A stretch of DNA of 64,000 nucleotides from Arctopsyche grandis (taxonomy: Eukaryota > Arthropoda > Insecta > Trichoptera > Hydropsychidae), in assembly GCF_051622035.1 (NCBI RefSeq), contig NC_135364.1, positions 17,173,001 through 17,237,000 on the forward strand, in the 5' to 3' direction. A model generated the notes under the pieces. It had not been told where the DNA came from. It did no database searches and saw only the letters and a list, made by a program, of their open reading frames with translations. This document shows positions 1-14,182 of the stretch, piece after piece (the stretch's first letter is position 1; every line of letters begins with the position of its first letter). A program made the translations under genes and the position numbers.

Positions 1-2598
1 TCAAAGCGGCGACAACTTCAACTCGACTAACACCAAACTGAACAATGGCCCGGATTCGAGAACTGCCGTCTCTTACTCCTCAACACATACCGGATTCTGT
101 ACCTGGAGCGCTTTCAGCGTTCAAGTAAGTAGTCGGTAATCAGAATTAATTGTAAGTTTTCGGACGCAGGTGTCGTGGAGCTCGAACAAGACGGATCGTA
201 TTCGACGCTTGGTGGTGCAACGAAGCAATGTCACTTTGGGGGAGGTCGTTCAAGAGGGTACTTTTGGGAAGTTGCTGAGAGGGAAGCTGAGAACTGGTGG
301 TTCTCAACTGGATGTCACGGTTAAAACCGTGTCAGGTATTGTTAAACTGTATTATCACTATGTAAGAAATTATAATCTCAGATTTATAATGATTTTTAAA
401 GCTACATTTTTTCCAAATTGTAAAATTCCACTTTGCAATTTTAATTTATACAATTTATGAACTTTGCTGTAATATCTTGGACCATGGACCACGAATCACT
501 GAGGCGAAAATCCCATCGGAATGTTCCACTAAAGATACTGTATCGTATTAAACGGATTGCTTACAGTGCGAACAAACGCATAGATGGCCACGTTAAATTA
601 TTTATCATTCTCGACACTTTTGTTGTTTACAATCCATTATGTCTCTCAGGAGTGTTACATCATAATCTATTTCGGGTATATTTCAACTGAAAGGTAGCAA
701 ATAAGCCTCAAACACATTGTAAATAACATAATAAATTAACCTTTTGGAAACTGTTAGGCGTATACAACAGTGTACATGTTGAGAAGACAGCCAATTCATA
801 ATAATTAATTATATAATCAATAAAAGTTTTGTATGAAATTATTCATTAATGTTTAAAATACAGTACGTGAAACGACAAATATGATATGAAACACAAAAAT
901 GTCTCATTATGATATAGCTTTTTCACATCGATCGAATTTTCAAGTACAATTGCTATGTACATACATATGTATATGTGTATATTTTATTGTTTCTTATACT
1001 AAGCTTCACTCTTCAGAGTTTATCACTCTCAATCTTAAAATCCCATGGGTTTCATTTCAGCACTTTCCTTGCCCAAAGATCCCATTTTCCCCCTACAAAC
1101 TACACGCCACTTCAACATTAATGACGTCTGTAAATCGCATCATTTACCACACCCAAACTTAGGATCACCACATTCAAACACATTTTAAAATTCATTTTAG
1201 ATGCTGCTACAAAGATACAAACATCCCTTCTCATATCAGAAGGAGCACTCTTAGCTAATTTCTCACATGAAAATCTTTTGACGCCACTCGGAATTTGCTT
1301 AGCTACTGGATCTACGAGACCACTTCTTATCTATCCCCATTGTTCGTATGGAAATCTGAAAAAGTAATACTGAAATGATTTCAATTAGATTGTAGAATAT
1401 ATTACAATAGAAATTTGATTCGATTTGATTATTTTAGATTTTTGTTGGAAAGACGCTGCGCTACAGGTGTGGGTGTGCATCTAGTTGCACTTGCAGTTGG
1501 TGCAGCTCGAGGTTTGGTGTACTTGCATGCCAGCAGAATCGTTCACAGGGACGTCGCTACCCGGAATTGCGTGTAACGTATTATTATTTAATGATAATAA
1601 GCAATCGAGAATGTGCACACCTGTTTTGAACATACTCATATATATGTATGTAGCTGCAACTGGTAAAGCAGATCCAAGCCAAGAACAAACAATGCGCTGA
1701 TAAAGCGTATTATTACAGTTGGCTAACGTCTCACCATTGTTTCCAGTTTCTGATATTGTTGGGGAAGGTGCAAGCTATTGAAACGATTTAATTTTAAATG
1801 TTTTCTTTGTTTGTTTTAATGTAAGTTTTAAATGTTGATAAAAGGACATCTAGATATGTACATATGTATTCATTTTAATGAAGAGTTTCTTTTCAAATTA
1901 ATTTTTGGATTACTTTAAGATAATTCTATCAAATTTAAGCGATGTATACATATGTACATATATCATGTATTTTTATTAATTTATTTTATTATAAAATTAT
2001 AGAATCGACGAAAATCTTCAAGTTAAAATAGCAGACAATGCTTTATCCCGTGATTTATTCCCTGAAGACTATCATTGCTTATGTGACAGTGAAAATAGAC
2101 CTATAAAATGGATGGCTTTGGAGGCTCTTCAACACGCTCAATTTTCATCTTCTTCAGATGTGGTACATACTTTTTATTTTATTTAAAATATTTATTTATT
2201 TTATACATATATTCATTGTACTATCTATACCATTTTTCATTTGAAATATAATGTAAAACCAATATATGTAATTCATTATAGTGGTCTTTTGGCGTCTTGT
2301 TGTGGGAGTTGGCGACTTTTGCTCAACAGCCATATGCAGAAGTGGATCCTTTCGAAGTGGGAGTTTTTCTTAGGGATGGCTATCGTTTGACTCAACCTGT
2401 CAACTGTCCCGATGAACTGTCAGTATTTAAAGAATACAAAAAATGCGTTTTTGTCTTTATTTAATTATTATTTGGATTTTTTCTAGATTTACCGTGATGT
2501 CTTGCTGTTGGCTTACTGCTACTGAAGCTCGACCATCCCTCGTTCAACTTTTGGCATTTTTACAAGATTTCGAAACAGCCTTAGCCCAATATATTTAA
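1..2598 (+). CDS. drl-like: RYK/Derailed-family Wnt receptor (atypical kinase), 3' part, seven exons
   Basis: Partial gene; the start lies left of the window. Exons read in one frame: <2-124, 170-335, 1201-1363, 1438-1572, 2003-2162, 2282-2418, 2487-2598 (TAA at 2596-2598). Every junction has GT..AG borders and matching phase (0,1,2,2,0,2), giving about 331 residues. They cover a juxtamembrane segment and the whole kinase domain. Visible motifs: glycine loop QEGTFG, lysine in VKTVS, catalytic loop IVHRDVATRN, then ADNALSRDLFP where DFG is replaced by DNA, the RYK hallmark. PIKWMALEAL, SDVWSFGVLLWEL, the CCW..ARPS segment and a C-terminal ..LAQYI tail, a PDZ-ligand-like end typical of the family, follow. 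Family members are single-pass Wnt5-type receptors in axon guidance with weak or no kinase activity. The WIF ectodomain and membrane helix must lie upstream. Drl versus a paralogue such as Dnt cannot be separated here. Confidence 0.94.
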
Positions 2599-4749
2599 AG
2601 AATTTTGAAGTGCATGCTATTGTAATTGAATCCTTTATTATTTTATTGCGTATTATTTTTGTAATATTTACAAATCGAAGCACCACATAGAGGCCGAAAG
2701 TAGAAGCGCCGTATAAGTTTATGAAAATAAAATTCAAGCTATATTCAAGCGAGGACCAAACCGGAAAATGTTTATAATAGATCATGTGTATATTATTTTT
2801 TCACTGTGTATAAAAAATCAGTGTTTATTATTATAAATGTACGAACCGATTCGTTGTTGCTTTATATTATAAAGTGTGTGCCAAGCAAGTATGTATGTAT
2901 ATGTAAAGTAAGGATGTGATTTAGTTTAAATTGCTTGACCAAACATTTTGATAATAGAATATGATATTATAAAATAATAATAATATATTATATAACACCA
3001 AAGAAAATGCATATTACGGTATTTATAATGAGTATTATATATATTTACAATAATATAAAAAAAATATGTCGAAACCTCAAACGTAATGTTACGTATATTT
3101 ATTTATTTTAATTCTCGGGGTGCTAACACAAAATGCTAGAAACACAAAGAGACTAATTGAAATGCCTCATTTTGTGTGTATAAATGATATTATTTATTAT
3201 TCATTAGAACTAATGACAAATTGTAGTTGAACTTGGAGATCATCAGGGTTTGTTATGGATGTATTGTGATGTTCATTTGAAAAATACATTGTTAAGTTTC
3301 TTTAATTATCTTTTTAGCTCATCAGGCTACATAAATCTGTACAGCATAACTTTGCATTATATTTCAGTTATTTAATCCTCAAGAACTATTATAATTGTTT
3401 AAATGTGATGTTTATATGTAAGCGTTCAAATAATTTTTGATGTTTGTATTGGATTTTAATGTAATATAATATATTCGTGAGCTATTCTACTGGCCTATAA
3501 TTACCTATAATTTATTTACGGATTTGTTGAATAAATGTATAATTTTTATTATGATTACTAATTATATTTTATCGCCATGTGTAAAGATGAAAACCACTAT
3601 GTAATATGTAATTGATGTTTTGAACGGGATATTGTGCAATTATATACAATTATAAAATATAAATCAATAATAAATGTATTATTCGGAAAATACATGTTTT
3701 TCTTCTGATTATTTCATTTTTCCACTCTGTAGTTGGAAAGCTAAACTAATTTAATTTTCTTTGCTATTCAAGACATAAACCATTTAATAGGATACTAGTT
3801 ATAAAATAATTCTATAGGTGACGGTAAAATAGCTCTACAATTTAATTATTTATTTGTAAATTCAGGATATATGTATATATGAACAGCAAAAGTTGTTTTT
3901 TTTTTAATTTTGTTTAAATATTTAAACATATTAAAATTTCCAAACATTTTTTTTTGCCTTTTTACTGAAATTTGTAAATATATGAAATGCTTAGGAATCT
4001 ATAGAATTACGAATTCGCGTCAGACGTGCCACACCAGGGGCGCGCGTTACGCGTTCACGCGCTATGAGCTAATATTTCTCAGGCTCACAGAGCACTATTG
4101 CAGCACTGAGAGATGAGGTACACAACCGTCGTGCTGTGTACCATTATTAGAATCAAAATTATGCTTTAAGACTATAAATTACTCTGCTGTTAGTAATTTA
4201 CAACCTCAAATGCCAACATCCATCTTGCGCAACTGACTGAAACAATTTTCAGAATATCTTTAGGCTTACGCAAATTTGTGAAATACATTGTGTGTTACAC
4301 CTATGTATGAACAACAATATCTATTATTATCTTGTTATGACGATTTTCATACGACTAAATATATTTTTAACGCCGATTGAACTTTGAACACATATTTTAG
4401 TGATAAGTATTGCGCCCTTCACTAGCAAAGGTCAGTTTTTGATGAATTGTGTAATTCATTTCGCTCACATTACTCCCATTTCATTGCAAAATCAATTTTA
4501 ATAAGCGATAAGTTGCATTGTTTATCATACAATTAAATCGTAAAATTTCATACAAAATATTGATATACATATGTATGTATGTACAATTAGATATAATTCA
4601 GTGTGCTAACATTTAATCATTTTATGAGAATTTTTAAATTTGTTTTTACATTGGTATCATTACAGGATTGCTCTAAGGCGACACCTATGGCCAACTTTGT
4701 ATGTAGATATGCACTATATATATAAATATTATTAAAAATTTGAAATTAA
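2599..4749 (+). other. 3' UTR / AT-rich intergenic stretch
   Basis: No open frame with protein-like content. A short CpG-containing patch at about 4010-4110 stands out from its AT-rich surroundings, but nothing in it could be identified. TACATATGTA-type simple repeat at about 4565-4580. Confidence 0.5.
2726..2731 (+). terminator. Candidate polyadenylation signal of the Derailed-like gene
   Basis: AATAAA 128 bases after the stop codon, the first canonical hexamer downstream. AT-rich sequence gives several later AATAAA matches (for example around 3531 and 3660), so the real 3' end may lie further right. Confidence 0.35.
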
Positions 4750-5190
4750 ATTAAAATAATGGTGACAAATGCAGGTATGTGGTCAATGTGGTAGGAAGCG
4801 TTTCAAAGATAAAGATAAATAAAGAAATGATCGACCTGGAGTCTCATATACTCAAAGTATGGCTAGCAACACTTAATCAAGGCTCGAACCCGTGACCCCA
4901 AGGATGGATCCAGAGGGGGAGGGGGCGATAGCAGCAATCGCCCCCCCTAAATTTCATTGCCGTTTGAAAATTATTTATTGATTTAAAATATTTTTGTCGC
5001 GGTGTACAAAACGGTAGTCCTTTTGTTACCTATGTTCATTGTGTGTTCATTGGATTTTAATTGCATCATGAATAAATATTAATTGCATTATTTTTTTTAT
5101 CGCCCCCCCCCCCCCCCCTAGAAAAAGTCTTGAATCCGTCCTTGCGTGACCCTAAATTATACCCTAACGACTGAGCTATGTTGCTTGTTA
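4750..5190 (-). repeat. tRNA-derived SINE, split by a hAT MITE
   Basis: Read on the minus strand, the head carries a polymerase III A-box-like segment TAGCTCAGTCGTTAGGG (about 5163-5180) and, after removing the 4899-5144 insertion and one 8-bp duplication, a B-box-like GGGTTCGAGCC (about 4882-4892). The two boxes then lie at a tRNA-like distance. An unrelated body follows, running to about 4750. The outer ends are estimates. The parent tRNA could not be named. Confidence 0.7.
4899..5144. mobile_element. hAT-type MITE inserted in the SINE
   Basis: 246-bp non-autonomous element with imperfect terminal inverted repeats CAAGGATGGATCCAG (left) and CAAGGACGGATTCAAG (right, read inward), flanked by a perfect 8-bp duplication CGTGACCC (4891-4898 and 5145-5152). 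The 8-bp duplication and CA-type terminus point to the hAT superfamily. Long C runs sit near both ends (about 4944-4950 and 5103-5118). No coding capacity. Confidence 0.82.
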
Positions 5191-5371
5191 AATTGATACA
5201 TAAAGGCACATATTTTTTTACATTTACGATTAATAAGTTTGATTTATACTATGTGTAATAAATTACAAGATATTACTTTACATATAGATATTTGCGAAAT
5301 ATATAAGCCCCGAATTCCAAGACTATCTACGTAAAGTATGTAATGCTATGTTGCTTTATTATTATTGTATA

Positions 5372-5620
5372 CTAGTGGTTTTACCCGGCTTCGCTCGGTT
5401 TTTATAATTTAAACAGGCAAAACAATATAATAGTAAAAATTCATTTCTTTTTTTATTAAATTTATTGAATCGAAAAAAAATAATATTCAACGATATCGAT
5501 ATCGTCGTCATAAAAACTTTGATGTGTTTTCGATGCTCCCACCCAAACCTTTAAATCTTACATACAAAGTCTCTTTTGAAAATATATATTAGATTGTAAG
5601 TATATTGATATAAAACATGC
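5372..5620 (-). mobile_element. Helitron-like non-autonomous element, copy 1
   Basis: Minus-strand 3' end reads CCGAGCGAAGCCGGG, a few bases, then CTAG followed by T, the form of a Helitron 3' terminus (hairpin, about 11 nt, CTRR|T). The same end occurs at 33708 and 52747. Homology between the three copies extends about 240 bp, including TACAAAGTCTCTTT near 5565. The 5' end is not defined. A 16-bp perfect palindrome ACGATATCGATATCGT lies at 5490-5505. Confidence 0.6.
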
Positions 5621-8600
5621 TATATAAAATTTAATTTCATATTTTCATATAAAACATAATCAAAATATAGTTTCATAAAATTTAAATGTTATAAACGACT
5701 GTGTGATTTTTGAAAAAAATGTAAATGATATAAATGTTGGATCTGTACTATGTGTAAAAAAAATCTAAATAATTTCATATAAAATCTTTACTTTTTTATT
5801 AACACAAATAAATATTTACATAATTTATCAGCAAATCTCCAACTAAAGACGTCCATTTAGCAACCACATATTTATAAACGAGAGCAAACCGTTGAGGTTT
5901 CATACCCCTGTGCTAAGTGAATTAACTCACAATTCGTATGCAATCGGAACAGTGCGTCCCTCTCTAGCGGCCTATTAACTCAGCGCGAGGGAGCGAGACA
6001 AACGTCGGGCAACTTTCCCTTTTGTAACAGATACACGGCATTCTGCAGGTAAGCTGACATCAAATAATACAGTTTTATACCTGACCAAAATGAAAAGGAA
6101 AGTAAGGAGATTGCGATACCATCAGGTTCGGTTGCATCACAGCTTGCCAGCTTCGTCTATATACCCACCTACAAACTTCTCCACGGACCGAAAGCCAGAA
6201 TCCCTCGGGAATTTCGACACAAAAAATAACAAACACCACACATCGCTCGGGAAGACCTCTCCCTACCTACCTACCCAAAGATGCAAAATTTCTCAACAAG
6301 TTGCATAGATAATATTGAAAATCGTGTAAACAAATGACCGAGTACTAAATGTGACACAATTCTCTCAACGAATTAACCTTGTAGTGGAACTTTCGCCGTA
6401 ATTGTCTATAGTCGAGTTTCCCAACAGTTTTTCCGAGCAAAAACTCTCGACTGTATGTAATATTCGATTGGTCACCTATTTTATTTTTCAAAATTTTACT
6501 CTGAAATGTGCGAAAGAAGTATCGCAACCAATGCGATTCCGTATCGCATTTTTTATTGTGTGGCTCTCGTGAGAATTAATTTTATTATGAAACGAGAATC
6601 TTAACGAATAATTAATGTATGCATGCCAAATTGTAAGTGCAATAGTGGTCTAGTTCAATGAGAAGCCTGTTTAGCTTGAATTGAAGTCTAATGAATGACT
6701 GTGAAATAGAAATTTCAATTCAATACTTAAATATCAATCGAATCAGTGTAAATATACATGTAATAGAATAATCAATTGATGTTAATCTAATCTGAAATAA
6801 GTTTGAATTTTGAAATTAGGATAAAACATAATATCTATATTATATAGGTGACACTACTTTAATATCGAAAATTTTAAATTTGACACTACGTTTGTTCTAT
6901 TATAATATATTCGGCTTAGTATGAGCAGTGGAAATGTTCTATTCACTTTGACTAACCCTGTAAAATTCGGATATAGCTTTTTCTGGTCGCTAGAGTTGTA
7001 GTAACTATTATATACCTAACTCATCGCCATCAGTCACGATCATGATTCAGTTTCTGATTGTACAATCCCAACTCGGTGCACGATCGCTCCAGATTTGTGC
7101 CTAAAAATCGTCGAAACCATTCGTCAATTGTAATCTAACAATTTATAAATGTGTATCTAAATTGCAATTTTACAATTTATGTGAGCGTTTCGAGTTATAT
7201 TTCGATAGGCATAAATCTCTTTTAATTTATTTCCTATTTTCTAGACAGCTTCCTTTCACCCTAACCTGAAGATTAGAGATACCGAATTTTTAAAAGTTAC
7301 AAATATTTGTCTATTTTTATTGACGTTAAGATAGAAGAAGAGATATTTAGATCAAATCAATCAAATATATATTGTTTATTTGAATGGTTGATAAATTAGA
7401 TATTAATTTAGATCGGCATGGTCAAACGTGATTATAACACATTATTTTGACTGATATGAAAATTTTGTACAATATAATTGCGCTATCAGTATCTTAAGAT
7501 ATGTATATATGTGCAGTTTATTCTAAGCTATAGACTATATTATATCTACTACAGATCCTTGAGTACCAATTTAAGTTTACACAGCACAATTCAAAAGCCT
7601 AAAAAAGATTACTTGAGCGAATTTATCGATTGTGACCGAACTCTACCTACATTTTTATACACAGTTGCGTTACAGTCGAACGATTCAACATTATAATCAA
7701 GTGGTTGATTATAGGCGCAGCGACCTGATTGTCCGTGACAATAGTTTGCAAAGACATTGTTGTCAGAAATAAAATGAAAATGAGAATTGAATTTAGAAAA
7801 AAACCCAACCGACCATCTTCGGTCGCAATCCATGTACAATGGAGGAAGCAGCGAAACTGCGCGCGATTTCTTCGACCGAAAAAAATGAAAATGGTATAAA
7901 AAATCATACAAAGCAGTTTTGGCAGAAGGTCACGGAGAGCTGCACAAAACTAGACAGGGGTAACCAATCGGATACAGTATCCAAATGACGTAAGTCTAGC
8001 GAGTGCACGGTGACGCCAGTGCTCATCAATTGTGGAGTCACACCCACGATGACAATCTCCAGTCGTCTCTTTTGTTCTACGGAATGCTGCAAAATCGACC
8101 CATTGCTAAATAGTCCGCGACTAAGTACTATTACCCACTGTTTGGTATATGCTATTTGATCACATCCTCTGATCGGTGATAGAAAAAAAATCAAATTTGA
8201 CTGTCGAACGGTACGTTCACCTCGCTTTTTGTAGTCGACCTTGTTGATTTGTCAATGTGTGGATTTGTTGTCACTATGTGCAATATTCTCTTGATTATAT
8301 GGGTGCGGATTATCCGTGCATGGACAGGTTTTAATATTATTCCTAACAACCCTTGCTAATGAACGTGATGAATTGATAGGATTCTGATAACAAATATTGA
8401 ATGCAGATTAGCTTTGACTTAACTTTACTTACATAAAATCAAGGTCAAATTTGCCCAAAAATATACCGTATAAATTTGCACGTGTATGGATAATATTTAC
8501 TTATTTTAAAAATATAAATAAACAGCATTACAACGTATATAACATTGACACCAAAAAAGTTTCCAAAAATTGATAACGACAATGACAAAAAATAAAAACA
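5621..8600. other. No recognisable gene
   Basis: A slightly GC-richer block at 5870-6300 contains CCCTCTCTAGCGG and CGCGAGGGAGCGAGA. Minus-strand frames at 7609-8194 are open for about 100 codons each but match no family I recognise and overlap in conflicting frames. Nothing else can be supported. Confidence 0.4.
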
Positions 8601-8933
8601 AAGAAGAAAAACATTGTAATATATATGTAATTAAGAAAAATTATCAAAAAATAGAAATTTAAAGTAAGAAAATGAATAAAAAAAGGATATTCTCTCTTTC
8701 ATTTTGGCCTCGCAGGAATGTTTTGTATTTCCAGCTGGTTCTTATACATATATATTGGTGCTGGCATTCCCTACTTTGTATTTTATTATTTGATATTTTT
8801 ACTTTATCTGCTGTTATTAAAATGCTACTGTTTTTTTTATGACTATGCTTAAATGTATTTTTCGTCTGTGTATATACATATGTATGTATGTATACCTATA
8901 TATTTATTTTTCTCGTCTCTCCGTATTTTTCCA

Positions 8934-9006
8934 CCATTGTGGCGCATTAGGAACTCCTGTAATGCCACAATGGTCCAAACTTAAGTTTTAAATAAAGAAA
9001 TAATGA
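8934..9006 (+). repeat. LINE-like 3' stem-loop and A-rich tail (copy C)
   Basis: Perfect 10-bp stem CCATTGTGGC/GCCACAATGG (8934-8943, 8964-8973) enclosing a loop that starts GCATTAGG and contains CCTGTAAT. An A-rich tail with TAAATAAAG follows. The loop matches copies at 11911-11951 and 61015-61055 (both minus strand). I infer the 3' UTR hairpin of a non-LTR retrotransposon; upstream remnants are too decayed to prove it. Confidence 0.5.
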
Positions 9007-11900
9007 CCATCAATTATATACATATGTAATTAAAAAGCTTAAATAAAATACATAAATCATAAATTTTCCTCCTAGATTGTAAGGAAACAAAACATTCATT
9101 GTGAAGAAATCTGAAATTGCAGTAGGAATAGATTTTTTTTAAATTTTGCATTCTAAATTATTAATATATTCTCGATAGAACGGTTTCCAAACAGTACTAG
9201 CAAATTTCAGATGACTTCTTACAAATGAATTGATACATAAATAGTAAATATATAATGCTTATTTCAAATAATAATAAGAAGAAAACGTCGGAGATACCCA
9301 AAAATCTTGTTTGCAATAAACAAGTTTAAAATTCAACGTATTCAAACCGATAAGATTGGAAAGACGAAATATATTTAAATCGAAAAAATTTAATCGTAGC
9401 CCATTATTTAAATATTAAACACAATTATGTCGGATAGTCATGACTTGGCCGTATGTAAATTTAGATTCGGATATGAATTTTTGATGCACGTGGCTTTGCA
9501 TTTTCACAAAATGTCGAGAACGATCCGATTTGGAAATGTTAACTTCAATACGTGATACCGTGAAGCAGGTCACACTAATGTTTAGATCACGTTTTATTTT
9601 CCACGGCGAAATTGCTCAATATTGAACGTATAGGTATACTATATGACGTGCTGCAGGATTTTCATCAATATACTTAACCATGTTATCCCAAAGCTGCATG
9701 GGTAGGTGCGCTTCGAACGTTGCATTCTGAGATGTGCAAATTTGCATTTAATCAAGTCATCATTGCAAATAGCGCAGTGTCACCTCTGGCGACCCACGCT
9801 GCAAACAGTGCAGTACATACTCTCACTTCTTGATTAAGTATCCTGAATGTTTTCAATCATATTAAAGTGTGTGAATGTTTCAAGTGCTCGACGTGCGAAT
9901 GACGAATATAGGTCGTTTAATGTCAGAGTTGAAGGATTCCTGGGTCTTGTGATGGCATGGCTTATACTGCGCATTCAATCAAAAAAAGTATATGCTTACA
10001 CTTTTTTATTCAATTTCTTATTTTAATATACATATGTACATATTATGGACACGGTTGATTTGAAGCAAATTCAAAATTGTTTAGATGAAAGTTTCAGGAA
10101 GTTACAAGTCAATATAAGAATAATGCTGTATATGCAATGCGGCATAGAAATGGGCGATTATAAACTTGCAACAATTCTTTTAAATAATTTATATAAATAA
10201 ATAATTAGCATAACAATTTAAATGATAAAAATATAACATTTTTTGTATTGGTAACAAAACTTTCAAAATAATTATTCGTAGCAATAAAAATTCTTACGTT
10301 CCGTAAAATGACACAATTGGACAGTAAAAGTCACATAGCGTCCATTGATATTTTGCCGGTATGTGAAGTAAAATTATCTTACTAAAATCGAATTTAATTG
10401 TTTATTTGAAACAATAGAGTTAATAGTTGCACAAAAACATATTCAAATGGTTTAAAACTTGCTTTGTTCAAGATAGTGCCCGTTTCTTTGCCGCACCGTG
10501 TACTTTCCAACAATGTTAATCCCTTTCTGATTTTCGATAGCATTATTCGGTGATACATAGTAAAGGAAAGTGACGACGTATTATAAAATCTCTAGAAATT
10601 GAAAGTGAAAAATTTGGTCACAAAAAACGCTTGCATTTAAATATATTCGATTGAATCAATAGTGCGCAATCTTCAACTTATGCAAGTACATGAATAGAAA
10701 CGTTCGAGTATGTATAAGTATAATATACCTACATATTATATGAATTTGAAGAAGAGCTCTGATCAGAACAAAACTTTAATAAGAGATAAGAGATATAAAA
10801 AATTACCACTTACACGAAAACCATGTGAACTGTATAAGAGGTATGTAATAAAAGATTACTATTGTTGTGAGATAATAGACAAGCTAACAATTTTTGAGTC
10901 AGTGTACACTTTGGTATTTGGTAATCGTTTATTTTCAATTTGAACATTATGTAGATTAAGATAAATTTTTTGAGTGCATACTTACATAGAGATTCAAAAA
11001 TTTAGATATGACAAATACCCCAGTATTGACGATCTTCATTAAAGTATGATTCATTAAGAAATGAAGTATGTTGATGTATTTTGATGTTGATAATAAAATA
11101 TTTTTCTTCAATAAACATTTTGTTGCCTACAATATTTTTTGTGCAAGTCGGTTTTAGCACAATCCATCGTGCAAATAAACTCTAATTAATACTATTTTTT
11201 GTGAAAATTTGATTAATTAATGGAAGGAGTCGACAGAATCGAAAGCCAGTTAGCCTCTGAGACGAAATTCCAAACGAATCCACAGGACAATCGAGCCTCG
11301 GAATGCAATTTCGAATTGGTGCTCGCACCAACTCGAAAGTGGCTAATTGCACCGACAACGGTGGCTGTTATGCAAGTGTGTGCGCGGGCGACCGCAGAGG
11401 TGACTTTGTGTCAATGAGGTATTTTCAAGGGCAGACAGATTTACTCTATAATGGAGTAGTTTGTCTCGTCGTTCTACTTATGGCGTTTTAGAAAAAAGTA
11501 AAAACAAAATTAAAGGAAAAAAGAGTGCTGCTAGGAGAGAAAAAAACGGCCAGCACGGATGTTTGTCGGTGTTGGTAAAGGCGGATGCAGGGGCCTCGCA
11601 GGAGCGGCCGAGGCCTTCGTTTGCCTTTTAATTGCGCGTTCGCGGATCGCCTAATTGCTTCCCACAATGTTTCAACACCTCATTGTTTCGGCTCGACTCG
11701 TTTTCACCGCACTTGTCTGCTTCCATTACACATATTTTCCTTTTCATTTGGCGTTTCTTAGCTTGTAGCGTAATTTTTGTCTTACCACTTGTATAGGTAA
11801 ATTTCGGTATGGATACCTCACCCCTTTCGGTATGGATACAAATATTTGAGGTATGGATACCTGAGCTCTACATATGCACATATTTTATTTTATACATACA
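9007..11900. other. No recognisable gene
   Basis: 9440-9970 is less AT-rich and looks like worn formerly coding DNA, but no frame stays open and no family was recognised. 11220-11660 is mixed-composition DNA with short frames only, ending in a GC-rich patch at 11560-11660. Confidence 0.4.
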
Positions 11901-11951
11901 TACATATGTACCAAGAAAGCCTAACAGGTGAACCCCAATGCGCCTTTCTGG
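11870..11951 (-). repeat. LINE-like 3' stem-loop and A-rich tail (copy B)
   Basis: On the minus strand the stem halves lie at 11942-11951 and 11911-11920 (CCAGAAAGGC and GCTTTCTTGG, pairing with one bulge). The loop begins GCATTGGGG and contains CCTGTTAG. After it come a TACATATGTA repeat and a TAAAATAAAAT tail, as in the copy at 61 kb. Confidence 0.5.
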
Positions 11952-12066
11952 CCAGAGAAATGTTATATTAATAGAAGTGGCTTTAGGCGTCATATTGTTG
12001 TCAAGTGACGATTGTCCACAGACAATCCTAAATAATTTTAGCATTTGATGCTTGGTGCTCGACGTA

Positions 12067-12887
<821 letters not shown>

Positions 12888-13055
12888 TTATAAGTAAATT
12901 AATCCGATTGTATTCCGTGCGTTGTAGTGTATTTTTAGAGACGTACCGCGTAATATTAACAGCAATTATTTATTCGTTATTCGCCCTTCTATTATTATTA
13001 CATTTCTCTGTTCCTGATTTTGGATAGGATTCAAAATCAGCCGTACAGCCAAAAT

Positions 13056-13089
13056 CAGCCGTATAGCCATACTGCTGGCTATACGGCTG
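13056..13089. repeat. Perfect 14-bp stem hairpin
   Basis: CAGCCGTATAGCCA (13056-13069), loop TACTGC, exact complement 13076-13089. A second, partial copy of the left arm (CAGCCGTACAGCC) lies just upstream, about 13038-13050. It may be the end of an unidentified DNA transposon. Confidence 0.8.
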
Positions 13090-13509
13090 TATACATACTT
13101 ACATATATGTACATACATAAGTATGTAATAGATGTGCTTTAAATAAAAGTAATTGGCAACACCTCTACTTGGAGTTACATATAAATGAGGCATTTACGGC
13201 GAGGTACACGAATTATGTAAAATCGTTATGAATACATTTAAGTAAGTATGTATTGTTTGTTTTCTAATGTTTTGTTTTTATTCTTTCGACCATTGTCTCT
13301 CATTTTTTTTTAAATTATTATTAGCATCCACCGTTGGATGAAGGTTTTTTTTTCAATACATTTCCACTATTCTGGGATATATTCATTAACACATATTTTT
13401 TCAACATCATTAGTCCATCCCATTTGTAGCCTTCTTACCTGTCTCACCTATTTCCATTTCAACCTTTTCACTGGCTCTTCATACATACATATCCATATGT
13501 ACATACATA

Positions 13510-14182
13510 CAGAGCCGTACCAATGACTTTGGCGCCCTTGGCAAATATCGAATGTCTTCGTGTCTTTTTTAATTGCTAAATGGCAAAAACATAATTAAAG
13601 TAACGAAAGCTATTTTTTGTATTAAAATAACTATATAAATAAAATTAAAATTACTTTTTTTTAAACAATAAAAATATAAAACATAAATCTATAATAAAAC
13701 ATTATATTTATTCGTAGTATTAATTTAACTATTCATACTTAAAATTTAAATAAAAAAATGTAGGTATCGTGAAATCTTAAATCACTCACTAATTTATGTT
13801 CTATTGACAAAAGGCTTAAATCAGAAGTGCGATCTCGACAACTTACAGATCTGAAATAATTTTTGATTATTCTGAAATTGCTTAAACTTCTTTCATCCGT
13901 GGCTATTGTCGCTGGCATTGTCAGAAATATGTGTATAGCTTGTATAATACTTGAATAATATCCTTATAAATCCCACTCCATGTGATAAATAGTGCTCGGA
14001 TCTTTATTTTCCAATGTAATGACCTGCACGAATGGGTTCCCTCTAACAAACGGTCCTTTTAAATCAAACATTTAAGAAATGTATTTTTCGTCGTAAGAAA
14101 GTTTTGCTTCACGCTCCGAGCGCCCTTCAAATTTTTGCGCCCTTGGCAAATGTTCCGTTGCCAATGCCTTGTTACGGTTCTG
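13510..14182. mobile_element. hAT-type non-autonomous element
   Basis: Imperfect terminal inverted repeats: CAGAGCCGTACCAA at the left and CAGAACCGTAACAAGG read inward from the right. Subterminal GCGCCCTTGGCAAAT occurs near both ends in the same orientation. Flanks CATACATA (13502-13509) and CATACGTA (14183-14190) match at 7 of 8, an aged hAT target duplication. About 670 bp of AT-rich interior with no open frame of note. Confidence 0.75.

Noticed and set aside
45..126. ATG-initiated plus-strand frame at 45 (MARIRELPSLTP...)
   Set aside because: An upstream stop in that frame at 39-41 and the phase of the next exon favour the alternative frame starting at position 2.
7609..8194. Three minus-strand frames of 86-100 codons
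   Set aside because: Two overlap in different frames, none resembles a known protein, and length is near chance for this composition.
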